Positions 21,646 through 33,685 of a stretch of 64,000 nucleotides of DNA are shown piece after piece (the first letter of the stretch is position 1; every line of letters begins with the position of its first letter). Both the position numbers and the translations under genes were made by a program. The notes beneath the pieces are model-generated. The model saw only the letters and a list, made by a program, of their open reading frames with translations. It had not been told where the DNA came from and did not search any database. Source of the stretch: Prillingera fragicola. Taxonomy: Eukaryota; Basidiomycota; Tremellomycetes; Trichosporonales; Trichosporonaceae. The stretch covers positions 1,302,001 through 1,366,000 of the forward strand of contig BEDY01000003.1 of assembly GCA_002335605.1 (NCBI GenBank), read 5' to 3'.

Positions 21646-23261
21646 TTAAAGCTCGTCATGAGCAACCTCCTCGTCGTCCTCGTCGTCCTTGGCAGCCTCA
21701 GTGGGCTCGGCGCGCTTCTCGCCTGCGGCCGACTTGCTGTTCTCCTCAACGTACTCGACGAGCGACTCGAGCGAGCGGTCACCGTTAAACTCGAGGAACT
21801 GGTCCGAGCCAGCGGGACGGAACTTGAGCGTGGGGTAGCCAGAGAGCTGGAAGGGGACGTCGGCGGGCAGGTCGTTCTCGGTGGCGTCCATCTGGGCAAT
21901 GACAACGTTCGAGTTCTTGTACTTTTCACCAAGAGTGTCCCAGATGGGCGCAAGACGCTGGCAGTGACCGCACCAGGGGGCGTAAAACTCGACAAACACG
22001 TCCTTGGTGTTGTCACCAAAGAGCTGGTCCCAGCCCTTGGAGGTGAGCTTCCAGACATTCTCGTCCTGGGTAGCCGGGACCTCCTGCGACTTGATGGTGG
22101 GCTGGATCTCGCCGCCAATCACGCCACGGACAAACTTCTCCATGCCAGCGACAGTGGCAACCTCGGAGAGAACATACTTGGTCTGGTTCTCAATGTTCTG
22201 GATGACAAAGCCGGGAAGCTTGTCAACGTCGAGGCCGAGCTGCTTGCCATAGTCGCCAAACTTGCCAGAGTCGATCCAGACCATGTTGACCTTGCCGCGG
22301 AGCTCGGCACCGACCTTCTCAAGGCCCTTGATGAGCTTGGTGCGGGCCGACTCCTCGGCCTCGTCAATGAAGAGGTAGGCAATGGGGAGACCGTGCTCGG
22401 CATAGGCCTGGAAGTTGTCGGGCCCGACCTCGCCAAAGACGGGCAGCGAGTAGGTCTTGACCCACTCGGTGAGCTTGTCAGTGTCGTCGGCGGCACCGTC
22501 AAAGGCAATGGTCTCGCCCGACTTGGTGTAGAGAACAACAGCGGGGAGCTTGGCGCCAGCGGGAAGCTTGGGGACGTTGTCGCCCTCAAATTTGCCAAAG
22601 ACAAACGAGTCACGCGCAGAGTTGGCATAGTCGTCAAAGCCGGCGGGAACAGGGTGCTTGGCGTCACCGTAGGCGACAATGACAGTGTCGTCGGCCTTGG
22701 TAAACTCGTCAACAGTCTCGGCAGTAAGGATCGAGACGGCGGGGAGAGCCTGCTTGTTCATGTACGAGATGATGCCGTCCGCCTTGCGAGGGCCGTTGTA
22801 GTCGGTGGGGACACCGTTGCGGAACACCTTGAGGGTGGGGTAGCCCTGGACACCGTAGGTGCTGCACACCTGCTGGTGGACAGTGCAGTCGACCTTGGCG
22901 AGCTTGATGCCCTTGTCCTTGAGGATAGTGGCGGCCTCCTCGTACTCGGGGGCGAGGCTGTAGATGGTTAGTCATCATGGTTGTGGGCTCCAGAGAAGAG
23001 CGCGTGGCACGCGCGCATGGTGGTGCGCAGCGTGTCCGGCACTTTGAATGCATACCTCTTGCAGTGTCCACACCCTGGTTTGTCAGCACTGGTGTACAAC
23101 TGCACAACGGGTCGCCACTTACAAGGAGCAAAGAACTCGACGAGCGAGAGGTCGGTCTCAAAGATTGCGTCGGTAAAGTTGTCGCTTCCGAGGTCAAGGA
23201 CGTCGCTGGCGAGGACGCCCGAGAGGACGGGGAGGAGGGCAAGGAGCGAGGTGAGCTTCAT
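21646..23261 (-). CDS. PDI1: Protein disulfide isomerase
   Basis: ER lumen oxidoreductase that forms and reshuffles disulfides in secreted proteins. Exons 23123-23261, 23056-23074 (only 19 nt) and 21646-22957 on the minus strand, 489 aa. The signal peptide is clear (MKLTSLLALLPVLSGVLAS). The first thioredoxin active site is APWCGHC (Cys48/Cys51), split by the two introns; the second is YAPWCGHCQRLAP (Cys382/Cys385). Between them lie the b and b' domains. An acidic tail (DDEDDEEVA) ends in HDEL, the ER retrieval signal. The a-b-b'-a' layout and length match fungal Pdi1. The 19-nt exon encodes only the central part of the active site, so mis-splicing would abolish it. Confidence 0.95.
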
Positions 23262-24680
23262 GGTTGACAAAGCTGTAGTGGTATGGGTAATGGAGAGACG
23301 GATGCCAAGGACATGGTCGCATCTCGACCTCCACGCGCATCGGCCTCCACGTCGACAAACGCGTCGCATCATTACCCGATACTTTTTCAGTTTGATCCCG
23401 TACCCACCAGCCACACGTCGGCGTATGCTTTTCTGGGCCGCAGAGCGCATGGACGTGCATGGCATCCATCCCATGCATGAGGGATGGAGGGGGTGCATGA
23501 GAGGGGCTGTCTCATGTGCAAGTCATGGCATTATGGGACGTAATGGTGAGACCGGCAGCACTGTGTGCCAACAGGCGCAAAAGCCACACTGGCGGAGGGG
23601 CGCGAACACGTCCATGGCAATGGGACGCGCTTGCAACGGCTCAGCGCTTGCCCTTCCTTGCGGCTCTATGGAAGCACAAGCTTGCTAGATGTCAAACTAA
23701 AGTCTCGATGAAGCACTTGAAGTCGGCAATCAGCCTAGGCTGGCACACGACGGCTGACGAGATGGAAACGCCACTGACGATTGCCGGCGACCCCCCGATC
23801 AGCCTGCCAAGAAGCTGCTTAGCTTGATGGCCCCATGGAGAAGATCACGTTTGGGTTTGCTGGCGTTTCAGGCTCCCCAGGTAGGACGCGAACAGGCTGA
23901 CCGAGACGGCGAGCTCTATTCCACTGCCAAACGCCGCAGCATGGCCCCTGGATATCCGCCTGGCATATCCGGGATCTGCTCTGATAGCACACGTAATATT
24001 CTCCCCTATCTGCTCCCGTCCCCGATGTGGGGTCTCCGGATCTACAACAACTTGAAGCACGTTTCCCAATGCCATAAACGTTTCTTCTCATCAACCCTCT
24101 CATCTACCGCCATTTGCCTCGCTCTCTCTCTAGCAGTTGCCCCGAATAGCCCCTAGTCCCACAGCAATGATCATGCACAGTAACGCGTCTAATCCGACAG
24201 GAGCAATCTCTGCCACCTCCACCTCCTCTAGTCGCACGAACGTGTACGCGACTGCCGACCCCCAACTCTGCAGGCTATCGGCCACACCCGTGCGCGTCGG
24301 AGCTGCGGTTGTTGTTCTCACAGGCAGTAGAGCAGAGACTCAAGTTTGATTTAATTTCAAGCACACACATTGGGGAGGCGGCGTTGCAGTAGCGCCGTCT
24401 GCGTTATGGTGCTCGCATCGGGTGCGGTGCCGAGCTCCACAACATCCAAGTATAAGCACTGCGATGGGGTCTCGCTTGTACCCGTTTCTACTCACTCTCA
24501 ACACACTTTCTTGTCTTACCACTGACCCCATTGCCACTCGCCACTCGAGCAGCGAGCAGCGACTGCCACTCGCCACTGCCGATCCGAGAACCCGCAGAAC
24601 CCCCACCCCAACAGGTGGTGCCAATCCAGTGCACATTCGCGACCATCATATCAGCGCCCCCTCCCACACTCGCCACCACA
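23262..24680. other. Divergent intergenic region between PDI and GT4 genes
   Basis: About 1.4 kb upstream of both genes. No frame is convincing. The AC/CT-rich tract at about 24500-24680 is probably the GT4 gene's leader; an in-frame ATG at 24531 lies there but 24681 has the better context (ccacaATG). Confidence 0.45.
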
Positions 24681-27029
24681 ATGTCGCCCCTCCTCACACC
24701 ACCCTTGACACCAAAGACGTTCCCCTCCCTCACAGCAGCCATGCACGCGCCCAGCGAGCCCCCAGAGCACGCCCACGCCCACGCCGGCGCCCACCGCCCC
24801 CAGCGCGGGCAGCTTCACTACCGCGCCAGGGCCTACAGCAAGCCCCATGTCTCGTCGCCGCTCGCGAGCCCCGATGGACTGGTCCTGCCCCCGCTCGCCC
24901 TGGACGCGGTCCCCGCACTCGACTTGGATGACTCGGAAGCAGCAGATGAGCGCGTCGCCGGCAGAAGCTTTGAGCAGCAGCAGACGAGGCAGACAACGAC
25001 GCCCTTTGCGAGGTTCGCACCTTCGTGCGCCCCCGGTGGTGGCTGCGCCCCCCCAGAGACGAGCGGCGACGAGAAGACGTGCAGTGCTGGAGACGACGAC
25101 GAGCACGTGTGGCGAGCCGGCATGCTCCCTGCTGAACGGGATGCGCGAGAGGCCTGGATCTCCGGCGGCAGAGGGCGCAAGGGCTTGCGGATCGTTATTG
25201 TTACTGGTGAGTGGCTCTGCGGAGATGGTCGCTGATGTGCAGAAAACTTTCTCCCAAAGGTCGACGGCGTCACGCGTACCCTTGCGCGTCTGCTTGAGCA
25301 CCTCGAGCGCGAGGGACACAGCTGCATGCTCCTCGGCCCGGGCACTGGCATGGTGCGTCCCCATGCATACTGACCCATGCTAACCACGCAGAGCCACTAT
25401 GCCTCCCACCCGCTCGTCGGCACTGCCGGTGTGCCGCTCGTCGTCTACCCGGGACTCAAGGTGCGCCACATTTAATTTAATTCTTAATTTAATAGCTAAC
25501 GTCCCGAAGCTCAACTTTTTGCGTCCAAAGTTTATGCGCACGATCCAAGACTTTGAGCCCGATGTCATCCACTTTGTGGACCCCATCTGGCTCGGTGCGC
25601 AGACGCTCATGGCGATGGAGCTGGGCTGGGCTGGTGCCGATTGGGTTGGCCCCGGTGGACCCGCAATTGGCACGGGTATTAGTGGCGCCGTTGTTGCGAG
25701 CTACCACACGTGCGTTTCCTCCTTGTAACCACACGACTAACGACCGCAGCAACCTTGCGACCTATGCGACGCTGTTCGGCCTCGCATGGCTCGAGCCCAT
25801 CATGTGGCGCTTCCAGCAGTGGCTCTACTCCAAGTACGCCGTGCGCGCCCTCCGCCACTAACACACGCAGGACGCTGCTGACCCTCTGCCCGTCGCCGTC
25901 GACCAAGAGCATGCTCGAGTCGCAGTCCTTTGGCAACGTGCGCCTGTGGCCTCGCGGCGTCGACCTGACCCAATTCTCCCCCTCGCGGCGGTGCAGCAAG
26001 ATGCGCGCCTCGTGGGGCGTCGGCGCGGCGCCGGCCGCAGTAGCCTACACCCCAGGCCCGGCTGGCACGCACCATTCCGGCCGCAAGACCTCTCTCCCGA
26101 TGACCCCGCCGGCGTCCCCCGTCGTGACCCCGGCGAACCACGAAGCGGCGCACCCGCCCCGCGTCGTGCTGCTCTACGTCGGGCGCGTCTCGTGGGAGAA
26201 GAACCTCACCCTCCTGCTCGCAGCCTACGGCGAGCTCCCACAGCATCTGCCCCGCGGCACGCCGCTCCCGAAACTCGTATTCGTAGGCGACGGCCCGGCG
26301 AGGTCTGATCTGGAGACCATATGCGCGCAGCGCGGGTACGACGCGACGTTCATGGGCCACAGGAGCGGCACCGACCTCGCGACGGCGTATGCGAGTGCGG
26401 ACATTTTCGCCTTTCCGAGCTTCACCGAGACGTTTGGCCAGGTCGTCCTCGAGGCACTCGCTTCGGGCCTGCCTGTCGTCGGCCTCGACGCGGAGGGCAC
26501 CCGGGACCTCGTCGCGCACGGGGCCACGGGCCTGCTGCTCGCCAACCCCCAGCCGTGGCCGCAGGTATGCCGGGAGCGGCACGCGGGCTTTTCCGCGGCC
26601 GTCACGGGGTATGCGGCCCTCCTGGCGCGCGCGGCGGGGCAGCACACTGAGCGCGCCGCCATGGGTGCGCGCGCGGCCACGGAGGGGATCAGGGGGTTCA
26701 CGTGGTGGGACGCCATGGAGCGCTGTGTCGACGGATACAGGGAGGGGATCGTGCGCGCGCGCGCTGCGCGGGCTGAGCATGTGCGTGCGGCTGCGGCTGA
26801 GGCGAGGGAAGAGGGGGGGAAGGTGCGGAAGAGGAGGATTAGCAGGGTGAATGCCGCCGTGTCCCGCGTCGTGCGCAGGTCAGAGGTGGATACCGCCGAG
26901 ACGCTGTGGCACGTCAAGAACGTCGCAAAGGCGCTCGTGGCTGGGCTCGTGCTGTGGTGGATCTGGACGACGCACCTCGCTAGCCGTGGGCGTGTGCCCG
27001 GCTGGGCAGAGGTTTTCTTTACTGTGTAG
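24681..27029 (+). CDS. GT4-family glycosyltransferase, SQD2-like, with C-terminal membrane anchor
   Basis: Exons 24681-25206, 25243-25352, 25392-25460, 25510-25709, 25750-25833, 25871-27029, giving 715 aa with consistent phases. A ~170-residue low-complexity N-terminus precedes a GT-B fold: ENFLPKVDGVTRTLARLLEHL (the glycine-rich N-lobe loop seen in plant/bacterial SQD2 and mannosyltransferases), DVIHFVDPIWLG, then VLLYVGRVSWEKNL, FVGDGPARSDLE and FTETFGQVVLEALASGLPVV, the E-x7-E sugar-nucleotide motif. The C-terminus adds a basic stretch and one hydrophobic helix (ALVAGLVLWWIWTTHLA). The retaining donor specificity cannot be read from sequence; related fungal proteins are annotated as alpha-mannosyl or sulfoquinovosyl-like transferases acting on lipids or glycans. 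It is convergent with CLU1. Confidence 0.82.
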
Positions 27030-27162
27030 AAAGGTGTAAGTGTACGACAATGTTAATGCGTTCTTGCTGCTGTCAAGGTATGCAAACGAGTGGTGATGCT
27101 ATGAATATGCCAGGCACACGTCTTGGTATGCTTCTCCGTCTCCTTCTCTCTCCCGCTGGTGA

Positions 27163-30100
27163 TTACCGCTTGGCGCCAGTACGACGCTTGCCGCGCAGAC
27201 TGTTCTTGGCACCACGCGACGCCTTGGCGGGCGTGCCCTGGATGTACTTGACGAGCTCGTCGACGTCCATGTGCCCGCGCTCGCCAATGCCGGAGCCGTC
27301 CGCGGTCGCAGCAGCAGCGGCGGCAGCAGCGGCGGCAGCCTCGGGGGGAACCTGGGTGCCGTTGGCGGCGGCCTGGGCGTTGGCGGCGGCACCGGCGGCG
27401 TTGACGAGGACCTGCTTCTTGCCGCCCGCAACAGGGGCGGGAGCGGCGGCGCCACCGCGCTGGGCGGCGTGCAGGCGGTCGAGGTGCTGCTGGCGCATCG
27501 CCTCCTGGGCCTCCTTTTGGCGCGTGACGTTGTCAACAACCGCGGCGAGGAGCTCGGCATTCTTGCCGACCTCCTTGGTCTGCGCGTGGTCCTCGCCGTA
27601 GGCGGCCTTGAAGATTTCGTGGGCGCGCTGCGAGGCCGCGAGGGCCGCGGGAAAGTCGCCGCCGAGGAAGTGGGCCTGCGTGAGCTGGTGCAGGGCGCTG
27701 GCGTGCTGGGTGTGCTCCTCGCCAAACTGGGCGGCGGCCCGGGTGGCGGTCTGCTGGAGGAGGGCGATCGACTGGGGGTGCTCGTTGAGCGCCTGGAGGA
27801 CGATACCGGCGTTGGAGAGAATGGTGTTGATCTCGGGGTGCTCGGTGCCGTAGATGACGTCCCACATGAGAAGGAGGTGACGGAAGTAACGGAGCGAGGC
27901 GGCCGAGTTGCCCTCGAGGTTCTCGAGCATGGCAAGCTGGAAGTAGTAGCCGAGCGTGTCCGGGTGGTAGACGCCGAGGGTGCGCTCGGCAATGATCACC
28001 GCCTGGCGCTGGAGACGCAGACCAGTGGTAATGTCGAGACCCAGGGGCTGGTCGGGGTCGGCATTCTCCTGCGACGCGAGCTGCTGGATCTTGATGCGCG
28101 CAAGCTGGTGCAGAGTCGACGAGTACTGGTTGTACGCCGCGGCAACCTCGGGGTGGATGACAGTGTGAATCGACTCGTACAGCTGGATACCCTCGAGCAT
28201 GAACTCGAGGCCCATGTCGACCTGGCCGCGGTTGATGGTCGCGCGACCTGCCTCAAAGATCTCCTCGGCGACAGCGACCGAGGGGGCAGTGCTGCGGACG
28301 ACTGGCACAAGGGTGAGAATGTCGGCAGGCTCAAACGTGGTGGTGCGCTTGGCAGCGGGGGCAGCCTTGGTCTTCTTCGACTTCTTGTCCTTGGACGCCG
28401 CGGCGGCCGCGCGGTTCTCCTTGTCCGAGTCGCCGTTGGCGGCGGCGTCGGCCTGGTCGAACGCATAGTCGCGCTGGACGAGCTGGAAGGCGAAACGCGA
28501 GGCAATCTCGCGGAGAAGCTGGGGCTTGCGGATGCCCGAGACGATAAACTCGGGGTCGAGCTTCCAGCGGAAGCGGGTCTCGACCTCAGAGACAATGTCC
28601 TTGCGGAGCGACTCGGGGGTGAGCTGGACGAAAGCGGGCTCGGCAGTGGGGCCGACGTCGTAGCGCTCAAAGACGGCCTTGGGGGCGGTGTTGACACCGG
28701 TGCCAAGGAGACAGTTGAGGAAGTGCGACACGGCAGCAGGGACCTGCTCGGGCTGGAGGCCAGCGACAAGCTTGCGGAGCACGTGCTTGGAGCCACGGTA
28801 GACCATCTCCTGGAGGACAATGTCCTTGAGGGCGGCGAGGTGGCCGGAGGCCGCACGGCTCTCACCCTCCGAGCCCTTGGAAAAGGTCTCGATGGTGGCA
28901 GTGAGCAAACCGAGGTAACGCATGTTGATACCGCGGGCGTGGAGGTGGCGCGAGAGCGAGAGACCGTCCATGATGCCCGAGGCGGCGCCGGTGAGGACGT
29001 CGAGGGCGACGGCGGGCACGGCAATGGTGCGGAGGAAGACGGACGCGTCACGGACAGCCTTGATCGACTTGTCCGACTCGTCAGTGTACTTTGCCGGGGC
29101 GTAGCCCTCCTCGCCAGCGGCAGGGAGCGAGTCGACAAAGGCGTCGGGGTTGAAGCGGAGCTCAAAGTCCTTGAGGGTGGCAATGGTCTCGGGGTCGAGG
29201 GCAGGCTCGGCGGCCTTGTCCTCGGCGGCCTTGGCGTCGCCGTCCTTGTCTTCGCCGTCCTTGGGCTCGTCCTCGGCCTTGTCGCCCTTGGCCTCGTCCT
29301 CGGCCTTCTTCTTCTCGGCCTGCTTCTGGGCAATCTCACGAGCCCAGCGCTTGAGCTCCGACTCCCAGAACAGCTCGATGAGCTCGGGACGCAGCAAAGC
29401 CATGCGGTGGGGGTAGACGGGGGCGTCGGTCTCCTTGTCGTTTTCAAACTTTCCCTTGACGTCCTTGTCGAGCCACTCAATGTCGACGGGGCTCAGACGC
29501 GGCAGGTCGAGGAGGTAGCGACGGCCGTCCGAGCCGCGCAGGCCCTTGACCTCGGAAGAAGCGTAAAACTCCTTTTCCTCGCCGCCAGTGCTGACCTTGT
29601 GCGGGGCGAGGCGCTGCTGGGCGGCAATCTTGCCCATAATGTTGTGCGTAGCCTCGTCCCAGTGGAGGGTAGCGGTCTGCTCCGAGTCGATACCGTAAAT
29701 GATCAGGGGATTGGCGGCCGTCTCGGCCGCAGCAGCCTGCGACTCGGCGTCGACCTTGACCCAGTCCTCCTTCTTCTCGCCCTCCTCGTCGGCGGGGGCG
29801 GGGGCGGGCTCGCGGCGCGAGAAGATGCCCGGGAGCACGCTCTGGCACACCCAGCGCTCACCCTGCCAGTCAACAACAGTGTGGCCGAGGAGGCAGACGC
29901 CGTCGACGTCGAGGCGGTTGAGGAGACGGACACCCTCGGCATCCTTGGCGTGCGAGACGTGGGCGGCGGCGTCGCCACCGAGGTGCGAGTACGCGTCGAT
30001 CGAGTCAATGGCCTTTGTGACGAAAATGTTGGACGCGAGCCACATGTGTGCGCGCGCGGGCTCGTTGGGGTTGAGGGGAATAATGTCACCGCGAGCGACA

Positions 30101-31530
30101 GCAAGCACGGCCCGGGTCGAGGCCTGGGTAAACTCTGACCAGGTCTTTTGGGCCATGCGCTCACGGAACACGCGCTCCTGCATGGTGGCGTGGGGGAGCT
30201 CGCGGACGCCCTGGATCTCCTCGTTCCAGTCACGGGCCGAGTCGAGGGCCTCGGGGGAAGTGGCGCCAGTGTGTAGGTAGGCGAGCTGGGTGCGGAGGAC
30301 GTCTGGGGCGACGGCGGGCTTGGGCGGCGAGATGAGCCAGGGGTAAGCGGGCTCGGCCTGGGGGATGGCGACGGTGGAGAGGGGGTCGAGTGCCGGGGGC
30401 TGGGTCGAGAGGCTGGGGAGGGCAAAGAGGCGCTCGGAGAAGAGCGGCGAGAGCGAATGCAACAGGTCAATCAGACTGTGGGTGGGCGCGGCGCCGTCGC
30501 GGGGCGTAGCGTCAAAGTTGTTGACATTCGACTTTGAAGCGTACCAGCCGCGGCTGGTGCAGATGAGGGTGTAGACGTCACCCTCGAGCAGCGACACCTG
30601 GAGGTACAGGTGGTGGCCCTGCTGGCGGAGGTGGGCCGGAGGGGGGTTGAAGGGGGACATCTGGATGGAGCGCAGGCAAGGCTGGACCTCGACCGGCGCC
30701 TGGGCGACAGGCAGCTTGGACAGAGGAACCGTAGGCCACGAGTCGGCCTTCCAGTCCGAGAACGCATTGACCTTGTCGGCGGCAATCTCCTTTTTGACCT
30801 TTACGACCTCCTTCTTGCCCTGCTTGCCTTTCTTGCCCGAAGGCAGGCTCGCCTCGACCTCTTCGTAAATGGGCTCACCAGTGCCAGCGACAGCGACGCC
30901 GTCCCGGACCGACTCAAAGATGGTCGCGCCGGGAGCGATGCCGTGCGGGGTACTGAGGGTGTGGGCGGTGGTGCCCGCGGGCTCAATGTAGTCGAGCAGG
31001 CGGATAACGGCCTGCCTAGCCGACGCCTCGGTGTAAGCCTCCTTGACGACGTCGAGCTCGCGCTTCTCGTCGTCCTCGGGCGCGTGCGCAAAGACGTCGC
31101 CGACCTCGAGCCACTCGCTCAGCTTTTCGCCAGCGCGCACCTCGATCCCGTCCTTGGACACACTCAGCGCCTCGCCAGCAGTGCCGGGCAGGCGGAGCGA
31201 GTAGGGCCCGAGCCAGTAGCCGCCGACCCACTCGGAGACGGCGAGCTTGAGCTCCTGGATCGTCTCCGAGGCGTTCGACACAAGCTGCAGCGAAGAGTAC
31301 TGCTCGTCGCCCTGGGGCTTGGGCAGCGTCCGCGCGTTGTTGGGCTTGGGCAGGCGGACGACAACAGGCGGCGCTGGGCGGGGTTAGTGATATTGTTTTT
31401 GAGACGCTGGGACAAACGCACAAGAAGGGACCTCCTCCTCGACCTCGGCGGCCTCGGGGGCAGCAGCCTCGGCCTGCTCCGGGGTCGCCTCAGCGACGGC
31501 CTCGGGCTTGACCTCGTTCTCGGCGGACAT
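27163..31530 (-). CDS. CLU1: Clustered mitochondria protein CLU1/TIF31
   Basis: Large cytosolic protein that keeps mitochondria dispersed and associates with translation factor eIF3 and with mRNA. Two exons on the minus strand, 31422-31530 and 27163-31373 (48-nt intron), 1439 aa. An acidic Glu/Ala-rich N-terminus leads to a ubiquitin-like CLU N-terminal region (ETIQELKLAVSEWVGGYWLG), the central CLU domain (SDWNEEIQ-type region with ARDWNEEIQGVRELP, LLGHTVVDWQGERWVCQS, YGIDSEQTATLHWDEATHN), a Lys/Glu/Asp-rich linker, and TPR repeats at the C-terminus (TLGVYHPDTLGYYFQLAMLE, YGTEHPEINTILSNAGIVL, FGEEHTQHASALHQL). The Ala-rich tail ends with a basic cluster. Length fits fungal CLU1. A 955-codon open frame on the opposite strand is a codon-bias shadow. 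Confidence 0.94.
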
Positions 31531-32718
31531 GTTGGTGCGTTACGAAAAACGGTCGAGCTCGTAGCTGTTGCTGCCGAGCTTGACGATTTATTGGTCGTTT
31601 AAACGGGGGCGAACAGGCGTTTCAAGCCGGTCGTGATTGAACAGAAAAAGAGATTCTCTGCACAATGTGTGTAGGCTGGTAGTGTGGGTTACTGTTGTGC
31701 CAGACTTGGGGAAAGAGTGGCCTACAGAACTCGAGAAATGGAGACTAGACAATCGCTGCGTCGTAGCCACTTTTTTGTGGAGGACGAGTGTGAGCAGTGT
31801 GGTCGCCCGTGCCAAAGTCACGTGGTTTGCACGCAACGACTGTGTCCGACCGACTTGACCCGATCTTCCGCCGCACATTACAGAGCAACGACAGAGGTCT
31901 GGGCGAGGTACGGATGCATGCATAGCACGGTGTGGGGTATGCGGGGCAACAAGACATGTGCCCAGAGGCATGAGCATAGAGGTGCTGGCTCTCGTGGCGG
32001 GGCTGCTGACGCCAAGACACCGCGACACACTACTACTGGAGACTAACCGCCTGGTGAAGTGTGTCACTGGGTACAGATGTACGCTGACAGCGCGCGGCCA
32101 CGGCAGATCAACAAGCTATTCCACTGGCCAGGTGTAGTCCTTGGTGACGAGGAGTTGCGGTGTGCATATGCTGGGCATGATCCCATGGTGAGGCGCAGCG
32201 CAGGGCAGAGATCGGCACGTTGATCACCCAAACGACGATCACCACTGCCACCGCTGCCTGCTTCACTGAGGAGGCATCGCTACGCAGCTCAAAGGCTGGC
32301 TGACTGGAACAAGTGTATGGGTCTTACCTGGACACTGGCTGACTGACACCTCTGTTCGCTGAGAGGCACCGACACGACATACACACTCCTTGGTGGCTGA
32401 GATCAGCTTTGTGTATAGTTAGACAGTGAAACATGGGCGCATGAGAATGTTCTGCGGCGCCCATGCAGCAGCAGTCAGAGAGGCCACAGCTGCCCCACTG
32501 CCGCCCGTGCCGCTGGCACCCAGGCGGGAAAGCGCTGGCTGCCACTCGCAGAGCTCATGTCCTGCTACCATCATATGCCACCGTTGACCACCACCTGGCA
32601 AGATGAGGAGACAAAGAGCTTCTCTGCGATGACCTGCTGTCTGAACTTGTGGCTTGTGGCTGTAGTGTTGGGCGATGGATAACCAACTGCGGATCTGGAT
32701 TGCACCCGGCTCCGGTGA

Positions 32719-32774
32719 GATATCGATATCGATATCCATCTGTGTTGCTGTTCCTTTGTGGATGTCGATATCCA
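32719..32774. repeat. GATATC palindrome and imperfect hairpin
   Basis: 32719-32736 is a perfect 18-nt palindrome, GATATCGATATCGATATC. About 22 nt further on, tggatgtcgatatcca (32759-32774) can pair back with gatatcgatatccatc with few mismatches, so the DNA could form a cruciform or hairpin. A short (ccgaca)n run follows at about 32797-32820. Confidence 0.7.
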
Positions 32775-33643
32775 TAATCAGTCGACACACGTATCCACCG
32801 ACACCGACACCGACACCGATTGCCGCGCACAATGTGAGTGGCGAGGGCGACGCCACCTCTTCACCGCGACACCAGGACCCTCCCCCACCCCCCAACCAAC
32901 CCAGTCAAGCGCACCACACGCGTCTCCAAGACGACGCGCGCCACCGACACGACCGACGACCCCACGCCGTGCATTCGCAACACACCCGCCTGCTCGCACA
33001 TTTGCGATATCATTTGAAACAGCACCACACTAAGCGTGGTCGATCAGCACTATCAGCCGTTTGAGTCGACGGGCAGTCGAGTTCGGAACCGACGGCGCGG
33101 AGCTTGGCCTTTGTTGGTGGTGTTTCGTATCGACAACAAACGTGACCGTATCGACGAGCTCACTGACGACGACGCTAGCTGGGGGTGTGCACGGACGCCG
33201 AGTACGTACACCGCGCTACTGCGTCACTCCTCGGCGAGGCTACGCCAGGCTCCACTGCCACAGCGGCGCCACAGTGAATGTCACCAGCGAGACACGTTCT
33301 TCGCGTCCTCCTCTACGTGTCTGGTGTGCCAAGCAACCGCGTACACGGGAGGCAGCCTCAGCCACAGACTATCCATATTCCAGAACCACATGCAAGCTGA
33401 CCAAGCAACTCGGGTACTCGGCCACTGTGTTCGGAACGACAAGCGCCAACGGCGCTATACGCTTCGCTTGTACGTGCCAGCCCGTTCCGCGCTGTTGGGC
33501 GGTGCGGCATCGCTGTGCGGCGTCGTTGCGGCCGTTGCGGCTCTCTGCGGTCCTCTGCGGATAGGTGCGAGATCCCGATTAAGAGTGTGCCTGTTCATTC
33601 CGCGTCCCTGTTCCCTGCTGCATGTCCATTTCTGGCTACGTGG

Positions 33644-33644
<1 letters not shown>

Positions 33645-33684
<40 letters not shown>
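33645..33684 (+). repeat. CTG trinucleotide repeat
   Basis: Ten uninterrupted CTG units span 33655-33684, preceded by two to three interrupted units; a second short CTG-rich tract lies near 33847-33870. The repeats sit outside any supported gene, about 0.7-0.9 kb upstream of the likely bZIP transcript start. Confidence 0.9.

Positions 33685-33685
<1 letters not shown>

Noticed and set aside
21625..22971. 448-codon frame opposite PDI
   Set aside because: Antisense shadow with the same compositional skew; it overlaps the conserved PDI exon entirely.
24531..24680. Earlier in-frame ATG of the GT4 gene
   Set aside because: Adds 50 low-complexity residues in what looks like leader DNA; the ATG at 24681 has a better context. 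It remains possible.
27271..30138. 955-codon open frame on the plus strand opposite CLU1
   Set aside because: It is the antisense shadow of a GC-rich coding exon. Its composition is Gly/Val/Leu/Glu-skewed, it has no domain, and CLU1 on the other strand is unmistakable.
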